From contig CADEEA010000001.1 of the NCBI GenBank assembly GCA_902826245.1, positions 102,875-166,874 of the forward strand: a stretch of 64,000 nt of DNA. Reading direction: 5' to 3'. The position numbers and the translations under genes are program-made. Below the pieces are notes generated by a model that saw only the letters and a program-made list of their open reading frames with translations, was not told the origin of the DNA and did not search any database. Shown here piece by piece: positions 51,656 through 60,909 of the stretch (position 1 is its first letter; each line of letters starts with the position of its first letter). This stretch comes from an uncultured Alphaproteobacteria bacterium (GTDB lineage Bacteria; Pseudomonadota; Alphaproteobacteria; Caulobacterales; Aquidulcibacteraceae).

Positions 51656-52216
51656 TCAAGCGTCCCCCAACTCCCACCACACGCCCCGACTCCAAACTCC
51701 CAGCCTCCCCTCCCGCATTTCCCCCCATTCCACCAGCTCGTAGAACGGCGCGCGCAGCACACGCGCTTCGAGGCGTCCGCGCACCAGCACGTAGGGCCTG
51801 GGCGTTTCGCCGTCGTAGCGTACGCGCAGCGGATGTTGCGGCCCGGCCGTCACCACATCGCCGACATTGGTGGTGAACACCAGCGACTGCTCGCGGCCCT
51901 CCCCATGGCGGTCGGCGCGGATGGCCACGAAGGGCGCGTCCTCAACCGCGACCAGGATCTTCTCCACCGGCGTCACCAGAAACGTTGCGCCGTCTTCATC
52001 CTTGCGCAGGATCGACGCAAACAGCCGCACCATGGCTTCGCGGGTGATGCGTACGCCTTCGTGCTTCCAGGTTCCGTCGGCCAGAATCTCGAAGCCAGCC
52101 GCCCCACAATAAGGCGGGTTCCAGCGCTCCACCGGCGGGGCGCCCTTTTCGGCTGTTCCCGCTTGCGCCTTGAGCGCGGCCAGCATTTGCTCCAGCGAAG
52201 AGGGCGAATTCGACAT
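51656..52216 (-). CDS. DUF1285 domain protein
   Basis: 186 residues from ATG 52216. The domain is visible in ILADGTWKHEGVRITREAMV, RLFASILRKDEDGATFLVTP, VEDAPFVAIRADRHGEGREQ and YVLVRGRLEARVLRAPFYEL. The function is unknown. Its usual neighbours are the Nudix and cca genes, and it is divergent from moxR. Confidence 0.92.
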   Translation of the reverse strand: MSNSPSSLEQMLAALKAQAGTAEKGAPPVERWNPPYCGAAGFEILADGTWKHEGVRITREAMVRLFASILRKDEDGATFLVTPVEKILVAVEDAPFVAIRADRHGEGREQSLVFTTNVGDVVTAGPQHPLRVRYDGETPRPYVLVRGRLEARVLRAPFYELVEWGEMREGRLGVWSRGVWWELGDA

Positions 52217-52245
52217 GATCAATATTTTTCGGCTCACCACGCTCC

Positions 52246-52349
52246 GTCATTCCGGACGCGCGGAGCGCGATCCGGAACCCAGGGGATCGTAGAGCTGCGA
52301 ACTCGCCCCTGGGTTCCGGGTTCTTCGCTTCGCGAAGCCCCGGAATGAC
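52246..52349. repeat. Intergenic palindromic element, family C copy 2
   Basis: A 104-bp inverted repeat from GTCATTCCGGACGCG to GCCCCGGAATGAC. Inner GGAACCCAGGGG and CCCCTGGGTTCC pair exactly. It occupies the space between the divergent DUF1285 and moxR genes. Confidence 0.85.
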
Positions 52350-52430
52350 AAAGGATGATCAAACCTCTCCCTGCATCACCCAACCACATCCGCCTTATTT
52401 TCAGCCTCCCTACAAGCGAGCTTTCAGCCC

Positions 52431-53438
52431 ATGTTCAAATCCGACCCCAACAAGGCCGCCCAGAACGCCATCGTCGCCGAGGCCGAGAAGGCCGGCGAGA
52501 CGCTGGCCCGCGTCCGCGCCGAAATCGGCAAGGCGGTATTCGGCCAGGAGCGAGTGATCGAGTTAACGCTGGCGGCGGTGTTGGCGGGCGGACACGTGCT
52601 GCTGGTCGGCGCGCCGGGGCTGGCCAAGACGCGGCTGGTAGAGGCGATGGCGCTGGTGCTGGGGCTCGATTGGGCGCGGGTGCAGTTCACACCGGACCTG
52701 ATGCCGGCGGATATTCTGGGCTCGGAAGTGCTCGACCAAGATCAGACCGGCAAGCGCCACTTCCGCTTCGTGCAAGGGCCGATCTTCACGCAATTGCTGA
52801 TGGCCGACGAAATCAACCGCGCTTCCCCGCGCACGCAATCGGCGCTGCTGCAGGCGATGCAGGAGCATCATGTCACCGTGGCTGGGCAAGCTTACGACGT
52901 GCCGCGTCCGTTTCACGTGCTGGCGACGCAGAACCCGATCGAGCACGAGGGCGCCTACCCGTTGCCGGAAGCGCAGCTCGACCGCTTCCTGCTGCAAGTC
53001 GATGTGCCCTATCCCGACGCCGAGATCGAACGGAAGATTTTAATCGAAACCACCGGCACAGGCACGGCGGAAGTCTCGGCGGTGCTGAACGCGGAAGCAT
53101 TGATGCGGATGCAGCATCTCGTGCGCTCGATGCCGGTGGGCGAGAAAGTGCTGGCCGCGATCCTTGAACTAGTGCGCTCAGCGCGGCCCGGATCGAGCCA
53201 CGATGCGCGCGTGAACGAGCATGTCGCCTGGGGACCGGGGCCGCGGGCGGGACAAGCTTTGATGTTAGCCGCACGTGCGCGCGCGTTGCTGCGCGGACGG
53301 TTGGCCCCGGCAGTGGATGACGTTATCGCGCTGGCGCGCCCGGCCCTGGTGCACCGCATGCAACTATCCTTCGGCGCGCGCGCGGAAGGATTGGATGTGG
53401 ACGCGCTCGTGGACGCGCTGGCGGAGCGCGCAGGGTGA
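52431..53438 (+). CDS. MoxR-family AAA ATPase
   Basis: 335 residues. Walker A is GAPGLAKTRL, Walker B LLMADEINRASPRTQSALLQ, sensor 1 VLATQNPIEHEG, and the C-terminal lid has ARARALLRGRLAPAVDDVIA. MoxR ATPases act as chaperones that load cofactors or assemble vWA-containing complexes. It heads a four-gene cluster with DUF58, DUF4159 and a vWA-like membrane protein, the usual arrangement. A family A palindrome separates it from DUF58. Confidence 0.95.
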   Translation: MFKSDPNKAAQNAIVAEAEKAGETLARVRAEIGKAVFGQERVIELTLAAVLAGGHVLLVGAPGLAKTRLVEAMALVLGLDWARVQFTPDLMPADILGSEVLDQDQTGKRHFRFVQGPIFTQLLMADEINRASPRTQSALLQAMQEHHVTVAGQAYDVPRPFHVLATQNPIEHEGAYPLPEAQLDRFLLQVDVPYPDAEIERKILIETTGTGTAEVSAVLNAEALMRMQHLVRSMPVGEKVLAAILELVRSARPGSSHDARVNEHVAWGPGPRAGQALMLAARARALLRGRLAPAVDDVIALARPALVHRMQLSFGARAEGLDVDALVDALAERAG

Positions 53439-53445
53439 GGGGCTT

Positions 53446-53523
53446 CTTGGACCGCCGGCGTCTCGCCGGCGACCTCTGCTTCAGTTGCGCTAACCCCGCC
53501 GGCGAGGACGCCGGCGGTCCAAG
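53446..53523. repeat. Palindromic element, family A copy 5, inside the moxR cluster
   Basis: A 78-bp element with arms CTTGGACCGCCGGCGTC and GACGCCGGCGGTCCAAG; the left arm lost one base in the inner block. Unlike the other copies it lies between two genes of the same operon, 4 bp before the DUF58 start. Confidence 0.85.
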
Positions 53524-53526
53524 ATC

Positions 53527-54363
53527 ATGACCTCCCCCCGCCTAGCCGCTCTTTCCCTCGCCGGCGATCTTCCCGGCGTGCTGCTTGACGCACGCCGGCT
53601 CGCCGCCAGCGCGCCTGGCTTTCACGGCCGCCGCCGCGCGGGTCAGGGCGAAGCGTTCTGGCAATATCGCGACCACAGCCCCGAGGACGGCGCGCGCCTC
53701 GTGGATTGGCGCCGCTCCGCGCGTGGGGATCGTTATTTTGTACGTGAGCGCGAACGCGAGGCGGCGCAGACGGCGTGGTTCTGGGTCGATCCGGATGCGG
53801 GCTTCAACTGGTCAAGCGATCCCAAACGCCCTGCCAAACTCCACCGCGCGCGCGTGCTCGCTTTGGCTCTGGCGACTTTACTCGCGCGCGGCGGCGAGCG
53901 CGTTGGCGCGCTTGGCCATGCCCCGCGTCGCGGCGCCAACGCTGTCGACCGCCTCGCGCTCGATCTCGCCGCGCCGATGCGCGACGCCGAAGCGCCCGCA
54001 CGCGCGAGCCTCGTCTTCTTGAGCGATTTCTACGCCCCGCTGGAAACTTGGCGTTCGCGCCTTGGCGCCGCCGCGGCTGCCGGCGCTGGCGGCGCGCTCG
54101 TGATGATAGCCGATCCCGCGGAAGAAATTTTCCCTTACCGCGGCCGCACTTTGTTTCAGGCGCCCGGCGCGAAAACCGAGGCGCTGATCGGTCGCGCTGA
54201 GGCCGCGCGTGAGGAATATGGGCTGCGCCTGGGCGAGCACCGCCGCGCGATCCGTGAACTGGGCGCACGCGCCGGCTTTGAGACAATGTTTCACCGCACC
54301 GACCACTCGCCCGCCCCGGCGCTGGCGCTGCTGTCAGCGCTGATTGAGGAGCGGCGTAGGTGA
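53527..54363 (+). CDS. DUF58 domain protein
   Basis: 278 residues, soluble. The family signature is GQGEAFWQYRDHSPEDGARL followed by VDWRRSARGDRYFVRERERE; a vWA-like fold follows with SLVFLSDFYAPLETWRSRLG. DUF58 proteins partner MoxR ATPases. Its stop overlaps the next start as GTGA. Confidence 0.93.
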   Translation: MTSPRLAALSLAGDLPGVLLDARRLAASAPGFHGRRRAGQGEAFWQYRDHSPEDGARLVDWRRSARGDRYFVREREREAAQTAWFWVDPDAGFNWSSDPKRPAKLHRARVLALALATLLARGGERVGALGHAPRRGANAVDRLALDLAAPMRDAEAPARASLVFLSDFYAPLETWRSRLGAAAAAGAGGALVMIADPAEEIFPYRGRTLFQAPGAKTEALIGRAEAAREEYGLRLGEHRRAIRELGARAGFETMFHRTDHSPAPALALLSALIEERRR

Positions 54364-56996
54364 ATCTCGGACCGTTTCTGTTCGCCGCGCCGGGCGCGCT
54401 CGTGGCGCTGTTGGCGCTGCCAGCTTTGTGGTGGCTGATGCGCGCAACGCCGCCGCCGCCACAGCGCACGCAATTTCCCCCAGCCCGCCTGCTGCAGGGC
54501 GTGCACACGCAAGAGCAATCGCGAGAGCGCGCGCCCTGGTGGCTCTTACTATTGCGCGCTTTGGCGGCGACCTTGCTCATTCTGGCGTTCGCGCGCCCGA
54601 CGCTTTCGCCCGGCGCGTTCGTGCAAAGCGGCCGCACTCTGATCGTGATCGACGACGGCTGGACGGCGGCGCCCAATTGGAGCGAGGCGCGCGATGTCGC
54701 GATTGCAGCCGCCAGTGAAGCTGAGCGCGCTGGCGCACCTGTGTTTATGCTGCTTACGGCGCCGAGTGCGCCGCCGCGCGATCCTGGTGAAGCACTCACC
54801 GGCGCTGACGCGCGCGCGCTGATCACGCGTCTCGAGCCAAAACCCTGGCGACCCGATCGCGCCGACGCCGCGGCCCGCCTAGCGCGGTCACAAGCCAAGT
54901 ACGATCGCATCGTCTGGATCAGCGACGGGCTCGACGATTCCGGCGCGCAGGCGCTCGCTTCTGAACTCGCGCAACGCGGCCCAGTCTCGGCCTATTTGCC
55001 GGCGAGCACCGCGCGCGCGCTCATCTCTGGCGCCGCTACGCCGGAAGGCGTCGTCGTCGAGGCGCGCCGCGCCGGAAACGGTCCTGCATCCGGCGCGATT
55101 GCGGCTGAAACTGCGGACGGCCGCGCGCTCGGCGCGGGGGAATTGCATTTTCGCGGCGATGAGCTAACCGCGCGTGCGCGCATCGCTTTGCCTCCGGAAA
55201 TCGCCGCGCGGGCTGCGCGCGTGCGCATCGTCGGCGAGCAAGGCGCCGGCGCGGTTCGCCTGTTGCCGGCGGGATCGGCGCGGCCGTTTGTGGGCCTGAT
55301 CGATCCAGGCGGCGCCGGCCAGCCGCTCTTGTCGGACTTGTTTTACGTCCAACGCGCGCTCGCGCCCTATGCGAGCTTGCAGCGCGGCTCGGTGGAGCAA
55401 TTGCTCGACGCGCGCGCACAGGCATTAGTGCTTCCCGACGCTGGACAAATCTCCCCACTCGACAGCGCCGCGATCGAGCAATGGGTCGAGCGCGGCGGCT
55501 TGTTGGTCCGCTTCGCCGGAGCGCGGCTTGCCAACAATCCCTCAGACCGCTTGCTCCCCGTACGCCTGCGCCAAGGGGTGCGTTCGTTCGGCGGCGCCTT
55601 GGCGTGGGAGACGCCGCTCGCGATCGGGGCTTTTCCTCAGGATTCGCCATTTGCCGGCCTCGCGCCACCGGGCGACGTGGCCGTGCGCATGCAAGTGCTG
55701 GCCGAGCCGTCCTCCTTGTTGGAGGCGAACGTTTGGGCGGCCTTGAGCGATCATTCGCCGTTGGTGACGGCGCGAGCCCGCGGGCGCGGCTTGATTGTGC
55801 TGTTCCATGTCAGCGCGACCCCAGCCTGGTCGGACCTGCCACTCTCGGGAGTATTCGTCGAAGCGCTGCGCCGCACCCTGGCATTCGCGGGACGGGATGG
55901 CGGCGCGAGCCAGAACGACACGATCGGCGGCCAGTTCGTCGCGCAGCGCCTACTCGACGGCTTCGGCGCGCTCTCGGCAGCACCCACAGACATTCGCCCT
56001 ATCGCGCCCGAAGCGTTCGCGCTCTCCCAGCCTTCGCCGATGACGCCGCCGGGCCTGTACGAGCGCGGCGGCGTGAGCGACGCCATTCAAGCAGCGCGCG
56101 CCGATGAATCGTTTGCGCCGCTTACGCTGCCGCCAACAATCGCCCGCGCAGGGCTCGGCGCCGGCGCCGAACGTCCGCTGGCCGGTTGGCTGTTCGCCGC
56201 TGCGGCGTTATTTCTGGCGGCCGATCTACTGGTCGCGTTGTTGCTAGCGGGACGATTGCCGCGACTAAGGCGCGCGAGCGCGGCGCTGCTGATCTTCCTC
56301 GTGGCAACGCCGATCGAACCCGCGCGCGCTCAACGCGCGCCGGACGATCCGACCCAGACCTTGCGTTTGGCCTATGTGCGCACCGGAGAGCCTCGCCTCG
56401 ATCGCCTTAGCGCCGCAGGCCTAACCGCGCTCGGACAAGCGCTTTCGGCGCGCACCTCGGTTGAACCGGGCGCCCCTGCCGCCATCAACCTCGAGAGCGA
56501 CGATCTGTCCGCCTATCCGTTTGTCTATTGGCCGGCCCCGAGCACGCCGCGACGCTTGTCTGACCGCGCGCTCGCCAACATCGATCGCTACCTCGCCATC
56601 GGTGGATTGCTCCTGGTCGATACGCGCGACGCCGGCCGCGCCGAGGCGCGCCCCGCCGCTTTGATGCTCGACGGCGTCGATACGCCGCCGTTGGAGCGAG
56701 TGACCGATCAGCACGTGGTGGCGCGCGCATTCTATCTCATGCGCAATTTTCCAGGTCGCGTCGCGAATGCGCAGCTCTGGGCCGAGACCGCATTGGCGGC
56801 GTCTGCACGTGACGGCGTGGCCTCGATCTTCATCGGCGATGGCGATTGGGCCGCCGCCTGGGCCGGCGCGGGCGGCGAGCACGAACTAGCGCTGCGCTTC
56901 GGAATCAATCTGGTTATGGTGGCGTTGGTCGGCAATTACAAAGCCGATCAAGTGCATGTCCCGGCATTGCTCGAACGCATGGGCGCGCCGCGATGA
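54360..56996 (+). CDS. Large membrane protein with BatA-like N-terminus and DUF4159 domain
   Basis: 878 residues from GTG 54360. Two N-terminal helices (about 5-25 and 58-76) flank PARLLQGVHTQEQSRERAPW, the BatA pattern. A long periplasmic or cytoplasmic middle part holds a vWA-like region (LIVIDDGWTAAPNWSEARDV). Another helix lies near residues 605-630, followed by the DUF4159 domain (665-875) with DLSAYPFVYWPAPSTPRRLS, YLAIGGLLLVDTRDAG and FYLMRNFPGRV. It is coupled to DUF58 and to the next gene by 4-base overlaps. Confidence 0.9.
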   Translation: MNLGPFLFAAPGALVALLALPALWWLMRATPPPPQRTQFPPARLLQGVHTQEQSRERAPWWLLLLRALAATLLILAFARPTLSPGAFVQSGRTLIVIDDGWTAAPNWSEARDVAIAAASEAERAGAPVFMLLTAPSAPPRDPGEALTGADARALITRLEPKPWRPDRADAAARLARSQAKYDRIVWISDGLDDSGAQALASELAQRGPVSAYLPASTARALISGAATPEGVVVEARRAGNGPASGAIAAETADGRALGAGELHFRGDELTARARIALPPEIAARAARVRIVGEQGAGAVRLLPAGSARPFVGLIDPGGAGQPLLSDLFYVQRALAPYASLQRGSVEQLLDARAQALVLPDAGQISPLDSAAIEQWVERGGLLVRFAGARLANNPSDRLLPVRLRQGVRSFGGALAWETPLAIGAFPQDSPFAGLAPPGDVAVRMQVLAEPSSLLEANVWAALSDHSPLVTARARGRGLIVLFHVSATPAWSDLPLSGVFVEALRRTLAFAGRDGGASQNDTIGGQFVAQRLLDGFGALSAAPTDIRPIAPEAFALSQPSPMTPPGLYERGGVSDAIQAARADESFAPLTLPPTIARAGLGAGAERPLAGWLFAAAALFLAADLLVALLLAGRLPRLRRASAALLIFLVATPIEPARAQRAPDDPTQTLRLAYVRTGEPRLDRLSAAGLTALGQALSARTSVEPGAPAAINLESDDLSAYPFVYWPAPSTPRRLSDRALANIDRYLAIGGLLLVDTRDAGRAEARPAALMLDGVDTPPLERVTDQHVVARAFYLMRNFPGRVANAQLWAETALAASARDGVASIFIGDGDWAAAWAGAGGEHELALRFGINLVMVALVGNYKADQVHVPALLERMGAPR

Positions 56997-59035
56997 TCGC
57001 TGGATCGCGCATTGCTTTCGATCCAGCATTGCCGAGCGCCGCGTTGCTGGCGCTGGCGCTGTTGGCGTTTGCGACTTGGGGTTTCTACCTCTGGCGCGGA
57101 GGGGCGACGCCGGCACTGCGCGCCTTAGGCTTGATCTTCTTGTTCACCGGACTGACGCAGCCGCAATGGGTGCGCGAAACCCGTGAGCCCGCCAACGACA
57201 TCGCGCTGGTGCTCATCGATCAGAGCGAGAGTCTGACGCTCGCCGGACGGCTCGAAGCAGCGCGCGCCGCCGGCGCAGAAATGGCGGCGCGATTGCAGCG
57301 TGAGCCCGGGCTCGACGTGCGCGTGCGAGAGACCCGCGGCGGACCCGACGGCACGCTGGTGGCGCCTCTGGTCGCGGACGCGTTGGCCGACACTGCGCGC
57401 GGCCGCATCGCCGGTATTGTCGTGGTCACTGACGGACAGGCCGCCGATCCGGCATTAGCCTCGCCAGAGGCGGCCGCGTTCGCTCCGGCGCACGTTTTGA
57501 TCGTCGGCGATCCCGCGCGTGGGGATCGGCGCCTTGAGCTGATCGCGGCGCCGCCCTTCGCCATCGTCGACGAGCCGATGCGAATTGTCGCGCGCGTGCA
57601 TGACAGGCGCGCCGGGCCGGTGCGAGTGCGCGCAAGTATCGACGGCGTCGCCGCCGGCGAAACCACCGCGCAGGCCAATCGGGATTTCGAACTCATCGTG
57701 CGTCTGCGTAAACGCGGGCGCAACATGATCATCTTGGAAGCGGATGCCGGCGGCGAGGAGATCTCGGCGACCAACAACCGCGCTGCGTTCGCAGCTACAG
57801 GCGTGCGCGACCGCTTGCGCGTGCTCCTCATAACCGGCGAGCCGCATCAAGGCGCGCGAGTCTGGCGCAACCTGCTCAAATCCGATCCGGCGGTCGATCT
57901 AGTGCATTTCTCAATTCTGCGTCCGCCCGATAAGGCCGACGCAGCCGCGCTCGGCGAGCTTTCGCTGATCCCGTTCCCCACTGAGGAATTATTCGAGCGA
58001 CGGCTTGGCGAGTTCGATCTGATCATCTTCGATCGCGCGCCCAGACGCGGCGTGCTGGAATCGTACTACCTCGCCGCGGTCGCGCGCCGTATCGAGCAAG
58101 GCGGCGCATTGCTCATCACCGCGGGCGAGAGTGAAGCTGGGCTCGACGGGCTCTGGCGCACTCCCCTCGCGGACGTGCTGCCGGCGCGGCCTACCGGGAA
58201 TATCATTGCACGCGCTTATCGACCGACGCCCAGCGCAATCGGGCGTCGCCACCCGGTCGTACGTGGGCTGCCTTCGCCCGAACGGTGGGGCCGCTGGACA
58301 CGCCAGATCGAAGCGCGCGCCGACGAGGGCGAGACCGTGCTGGAAGGCGCCGATTCGCGCCCGCTTCTGGTGCTCAATCGCGTCGGCGCGGGCCGCGTCG
58401 CGCAATTGTGGTCGGACCAGCCTTGGCTGTGGGCGCGCGGCTACGAAGGCGGCGGCCCGCACGGCGAATTGCTGCGCCGGCTCGCGCATTGGCTCATGCA
58501 GGAACCCGAGCTCGAAGAGGAACGCTTGTCGCTTGAGTCAACGCCGCAGGGATTGCAGGTGGGGCGCTCGACGCTTGGCTCTGCAACCAGCGCGGTCGAA
58601 CTGATCGCCGCTTCCGGCGCGCGCAGTACAGTGCCGCTTGAAGAGCAGGCGCCGGGCCTGTGGCGCGCAATTGTAGCAACGCCGGAGCAAGGGTTGTACG
58701 AGGCGCGCTCCGGTGTGTTGCGTGCGTTCGCGGCGGTGGGGCCGCTCAATCCGCGCGAGGCGTCAGCGCTAAATGCCGACCCCGACATTTTACGACCATG
58801 GGCGCAAGCCAGCGGTGGCGGCGTGTTTTTGACCGGAGAGGATGGGCGCCGCTTGCCGCAACTGCGACGCGTGGATCGCGGCGCTTCCGCGAGCGGCGCC
58901 GATTGGATTGGCGTTCGGCGCAACCAATCCTATGTCGTGCGCGCCGCGCGCGCTTCCCCACTTGGTCCAGGCTGGGCATGGGCGTTGGTGGGCTTGGTTT
59001 TGCTGATGTGGACCTGGCGCCGCGAGAGCGCTTGA
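56993..59035 (+). CDS. Membrane protein with vWA-like and glutamine-amidotransferase-like domains
   Basis: 680 residues from ATG 56993. Two helices lie near the N-terminus and one at the C-terminus (LGPGWAWALVGLVLLMWTW). The first domain has a MIDAS-like DQSES in VLIDQSESLTLAGRLEAARA and VVVTDGQAADP. A later domain, LRVLLITGEPHQGARVWRNL through RIEQGGALLITAGES, resembles the class I amidotransferase fold. It closes the moxR cluster. The role of such clusters is thought to be assembly or stress resistance of the envelope. Confidence 0.88.
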   Translation: MIAGSRIAFDPALPSAALLALALLAFATWGFYLWRGGATPALRALGLIFLFTGLTQPQWVRETREPANDIALVLIDQSESLTLAGRLEAARAAGAEMAARLQREPGLDVRVRETRGGPDGTLVAPLVADALADTARGRIAGIVVVTDGQAADPALASPEAAAFAPAHVLIVGDPARGDRRLELIAAPPFAIVDEPMRIVARVHDRRAGPVRVRASIDGVAAGETTAQANRDFELIVRLRKRGRNMIILEADAGGEEISATNNRAAFAATGVRDRLRVLLITGEPHQGARVWRNLLKSDPAVDLVHFSILRPPDKADAAALGELSLIPFPTEELFERRLGEFDLIIFDRAPRRGVLESYYLAAVARRIEQGGALLITAGESEAGLDGLWRTPLADVLPARPTGNIIARAYRPTPSAIGRRHPVVRGLPSPERWGRWTRQIEARADEGETVLEGADSRPLLVLNRVGAGRVAQLWSDQPWLWARGYEGGGPHGELLRRLAHWLMQEPELEEERLSLESTPQGLQVGRSTLGSATSAVELIAASGARSTVPLEEQAPGLWRAIVATPEQGLYEARSGVLRAFAAVGPLNPREASALNADPDILRPWAQASGGGVFLTGEDGRRLPQLRRVDRGASASGADWIGVRRNQSYVVRAARASPLGPGWAWALVGLVLLMWTWRRESA

Positions 59036-59043
59036 TCCGCGTT

Positions 59044-59535
59044 TCAAGCGATCAAACCCTGCACCTTGTCCAACCCACCCGGCCTTAGCTCAAGCCATAA
59101 GAGCCGCGCCGGATTGACCGGGCCTGGCAAAAGCAATCGCCCTTTCGGCGCTGCCGTGAAGCCGAGCGGCGCGAAGAATTTCTCGGCGCCGACAACGATG
59201 ATGCCGCCAATCTCACCAGAAGCGCGGCAAGCGGCCGTCGCATCCCGCGCGAGCGCCAAGCCAAGCCCCTGACTGCGCGCGACGGGATCCACTGCGAGCG
59301 GCCCCATAAAATAACACGGCGATCCCGCACTGACGCGCCAGATTCGGCAAACGCCGATCACTTGTCCTTCGCCACTGAGCGCGACACGAGAAAGTCGCGG
59401 CGCCGCCATGGCGCCGCCCTCGCGCACACGCTCGCTCGTCTTGGCAAAGCGTCCCGGACCGAACGCCCGCGCCAGCACGGCCTCCACGCCCTCGGCATGT
59501 TCCGGCAATTCGGCGACGAGCTTGACCTGTGGCAT
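59044..59535 (-). CDS. GNAT-family N-acetyltransferase
   Basis: 163 residues from ATG 59535 (longer frame to 59574). The acetyl-CoA site lies in LAVDPVARSQGLGLALARDA with the R/Q-x-x-G-x-G/A pattern. FFAPLGFTAAPKGRLLLPGP is typical of the putative YhbS-like N-acetyltransferases. The substrate is unknown. It is convergent with the moxR cluster. Confidence 0.88.
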   Translation of the reverse strand: MPQVKLVAELPEHAEGVEAVLARAFGPGRFAKTSERVREGGAMAAPRLSRVALSGEGQVIGVCRIWRVSAGSPCYFMGPLAVDPVARSQGLGLALARDATAACRASGEIGGIIVVGAEKFFAPLGFTAAPKGRLLLPGPVNPARLLWLELRPGGLDKVQGLIA

Positions 59536-59670
59536 CGGCGATCCCCGGACCGAGGCGCGAGCGCATAGGGCCATCGGCGCGGAGCGTCAACGCGGCGTCG
59601 GCGCGCGTTTGCGAATGGCGATAACGATCGCCATAGTGCGACTCGCTTGGCCGGCCTCTCGCTCCCGTCG

Positions 59671-60909
59671 ATGCAGATTTTCGCCAACCGGCGTTTTGCC
59701 CGATTTTGGGTCGGACGCTGGCTGGCGACGCTTGCGATACAAGTGCAGCTAACCGCTATGGGCTGGCAGATCTACGATGTCGCCCGGGCGAACGGACAAT
59801 CGGTGCCGGAAGCGGCTTTTGTCCTGGGGCTTGTCGGCTTGGCGCAATTCCTGCCGCTGCTTGCTCTCTCACTTTATGGCGGCCAACTCGCCGACAGACA
59901 CAATCGCAAACACATTCTCCTGTCGGCTTATTCCGGCAAAGCGCTGGTCGCGCTCGGTCTGGCGCTGTGCGCCAATCTCGGCGCCGGCATAGTCACCCCC
60001 GCCGTGTTTGCCGCCGCGATCGCCGCCGGCGCCATCAATGCGTTCCTACCGCCGGCGGCGAGCGCCTTGATGCCGATGTTGGTGTCGCGCGAGGAATTGC
60101 CCAAGGCGGTGGCCTGGAACTCACTTGCCTTCAACTCCGGACTGATCATCGGCCCAGCGATAGGCGGCAATCTCTATCATTTTGGCCCGGCAATCCCCTA
60201 TGCCGCTGCTTTCGCGCTACTTGCGGTCGCGGTTGGGTTGTTGGTTGGCCTGCACGCGCCGCGCCAGGAAGAGGTCAAGGACGCTCACACCTTGGGTATG
60301 ATCGTTGAAGGGCTGCGCTACGTGTGGTCCAACAAGATCGTACTTGGCGCGATCTCGCTTGACCTTGTAGTGGTGCTGCTTGCGGGCGCGGTGGCGTTAT
60401 TGCCGGTATTCGCGCGCGACATCCTGCATGCGGGCCCTGGAGAAATGGGCGTGCTCCGTTCAGCGACGGGCGCGGGCGCCGCTGCGGTTTCGCTGTGGTT
60501 AGCGGTTGCCCCGCTGCGGCGGCGCGTCGGACTTTGGATGTTCGCCTCCACCATTGCGTTCGGGGTCGCCACCATTGTGTTTGGCGTTTCCGAATCGTTG
60601 TGGCTCACGGCGGTCGCACTCGCGATCGCCGGCGGTGTGGACATGATTTCGGTCTATGTGCGCCAAAGTCTGATCCAATTGGCCACGCCGGCGCCGATGC
60701 AAGGCCGCGTGGCGGCGGTGAGCTTTGTGTTCATCTCAGCCTCCAACGAGCTTGGCGACTTCGAAGCCGGGCTGATGGCGCGCCTGCTGGGCCCCTCGCT
60801 CGCGGTGACGATCGGCGGGGCCGCTGCGATCGCCGCCTCGTTCGGCTGGATGCGACTGTTTCCCGCGCTTACGCGCGCAGACGGCTTCGAACCGGCGCGC
60901 GACCGCTAA
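59671..60909 (+). CDS. MFS transporter (EntS/MFS_3 type)
   Basis: 412 residues from ATG 59671, about 11-12 helices. N-terminal FANRRFARFWVGRWLATLAI and loop GGQLADRHNRKHIL are typical of the MFS_3 group, which contains exporters such as EntS. LPPAASALMPMLVSREELPK and VRQSLIQLATPAPMQGRVAA are the group's inner motifs. The substrate is unknown. The stop overlaps the convergent M23 gene by 4 bases. Confidence 0.92.
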   Translation: MQIFANRRFARFWVGRWLATLAIQVQLTAMGWQIYDVARANGQSVPEAAFVLGLVGLAQFLPLLALSLYGGQLADRHNRKHILLSAYSGKALVALGLALCANLGAGIVTPAVFAAAIAAGAINAFLPPAASALMPMLVSREELPKAVAWNSLAFNSGLIIGPAIGGNLYHFGPAIPYAAAFALLAVAVGLLVGLHAPRQEEVKDAHTLGMIVEGLRYVWSNKIVLGAISLDLVVVLLAGAVALLPVFARDILHAGPGEMGVLRSATGAGAAAVSLWLAVAPLRRRVGLWMFASTIAFGVATIVFGVSESLWLTAVALAIAGGVDMISVYVRQSLIQLATPAPMQGRVAAVSFVFISASNELGDFEAGLMARLLGPSLAVTIGGAAAIAASFGWMRLFPALTRADGFEPARDR

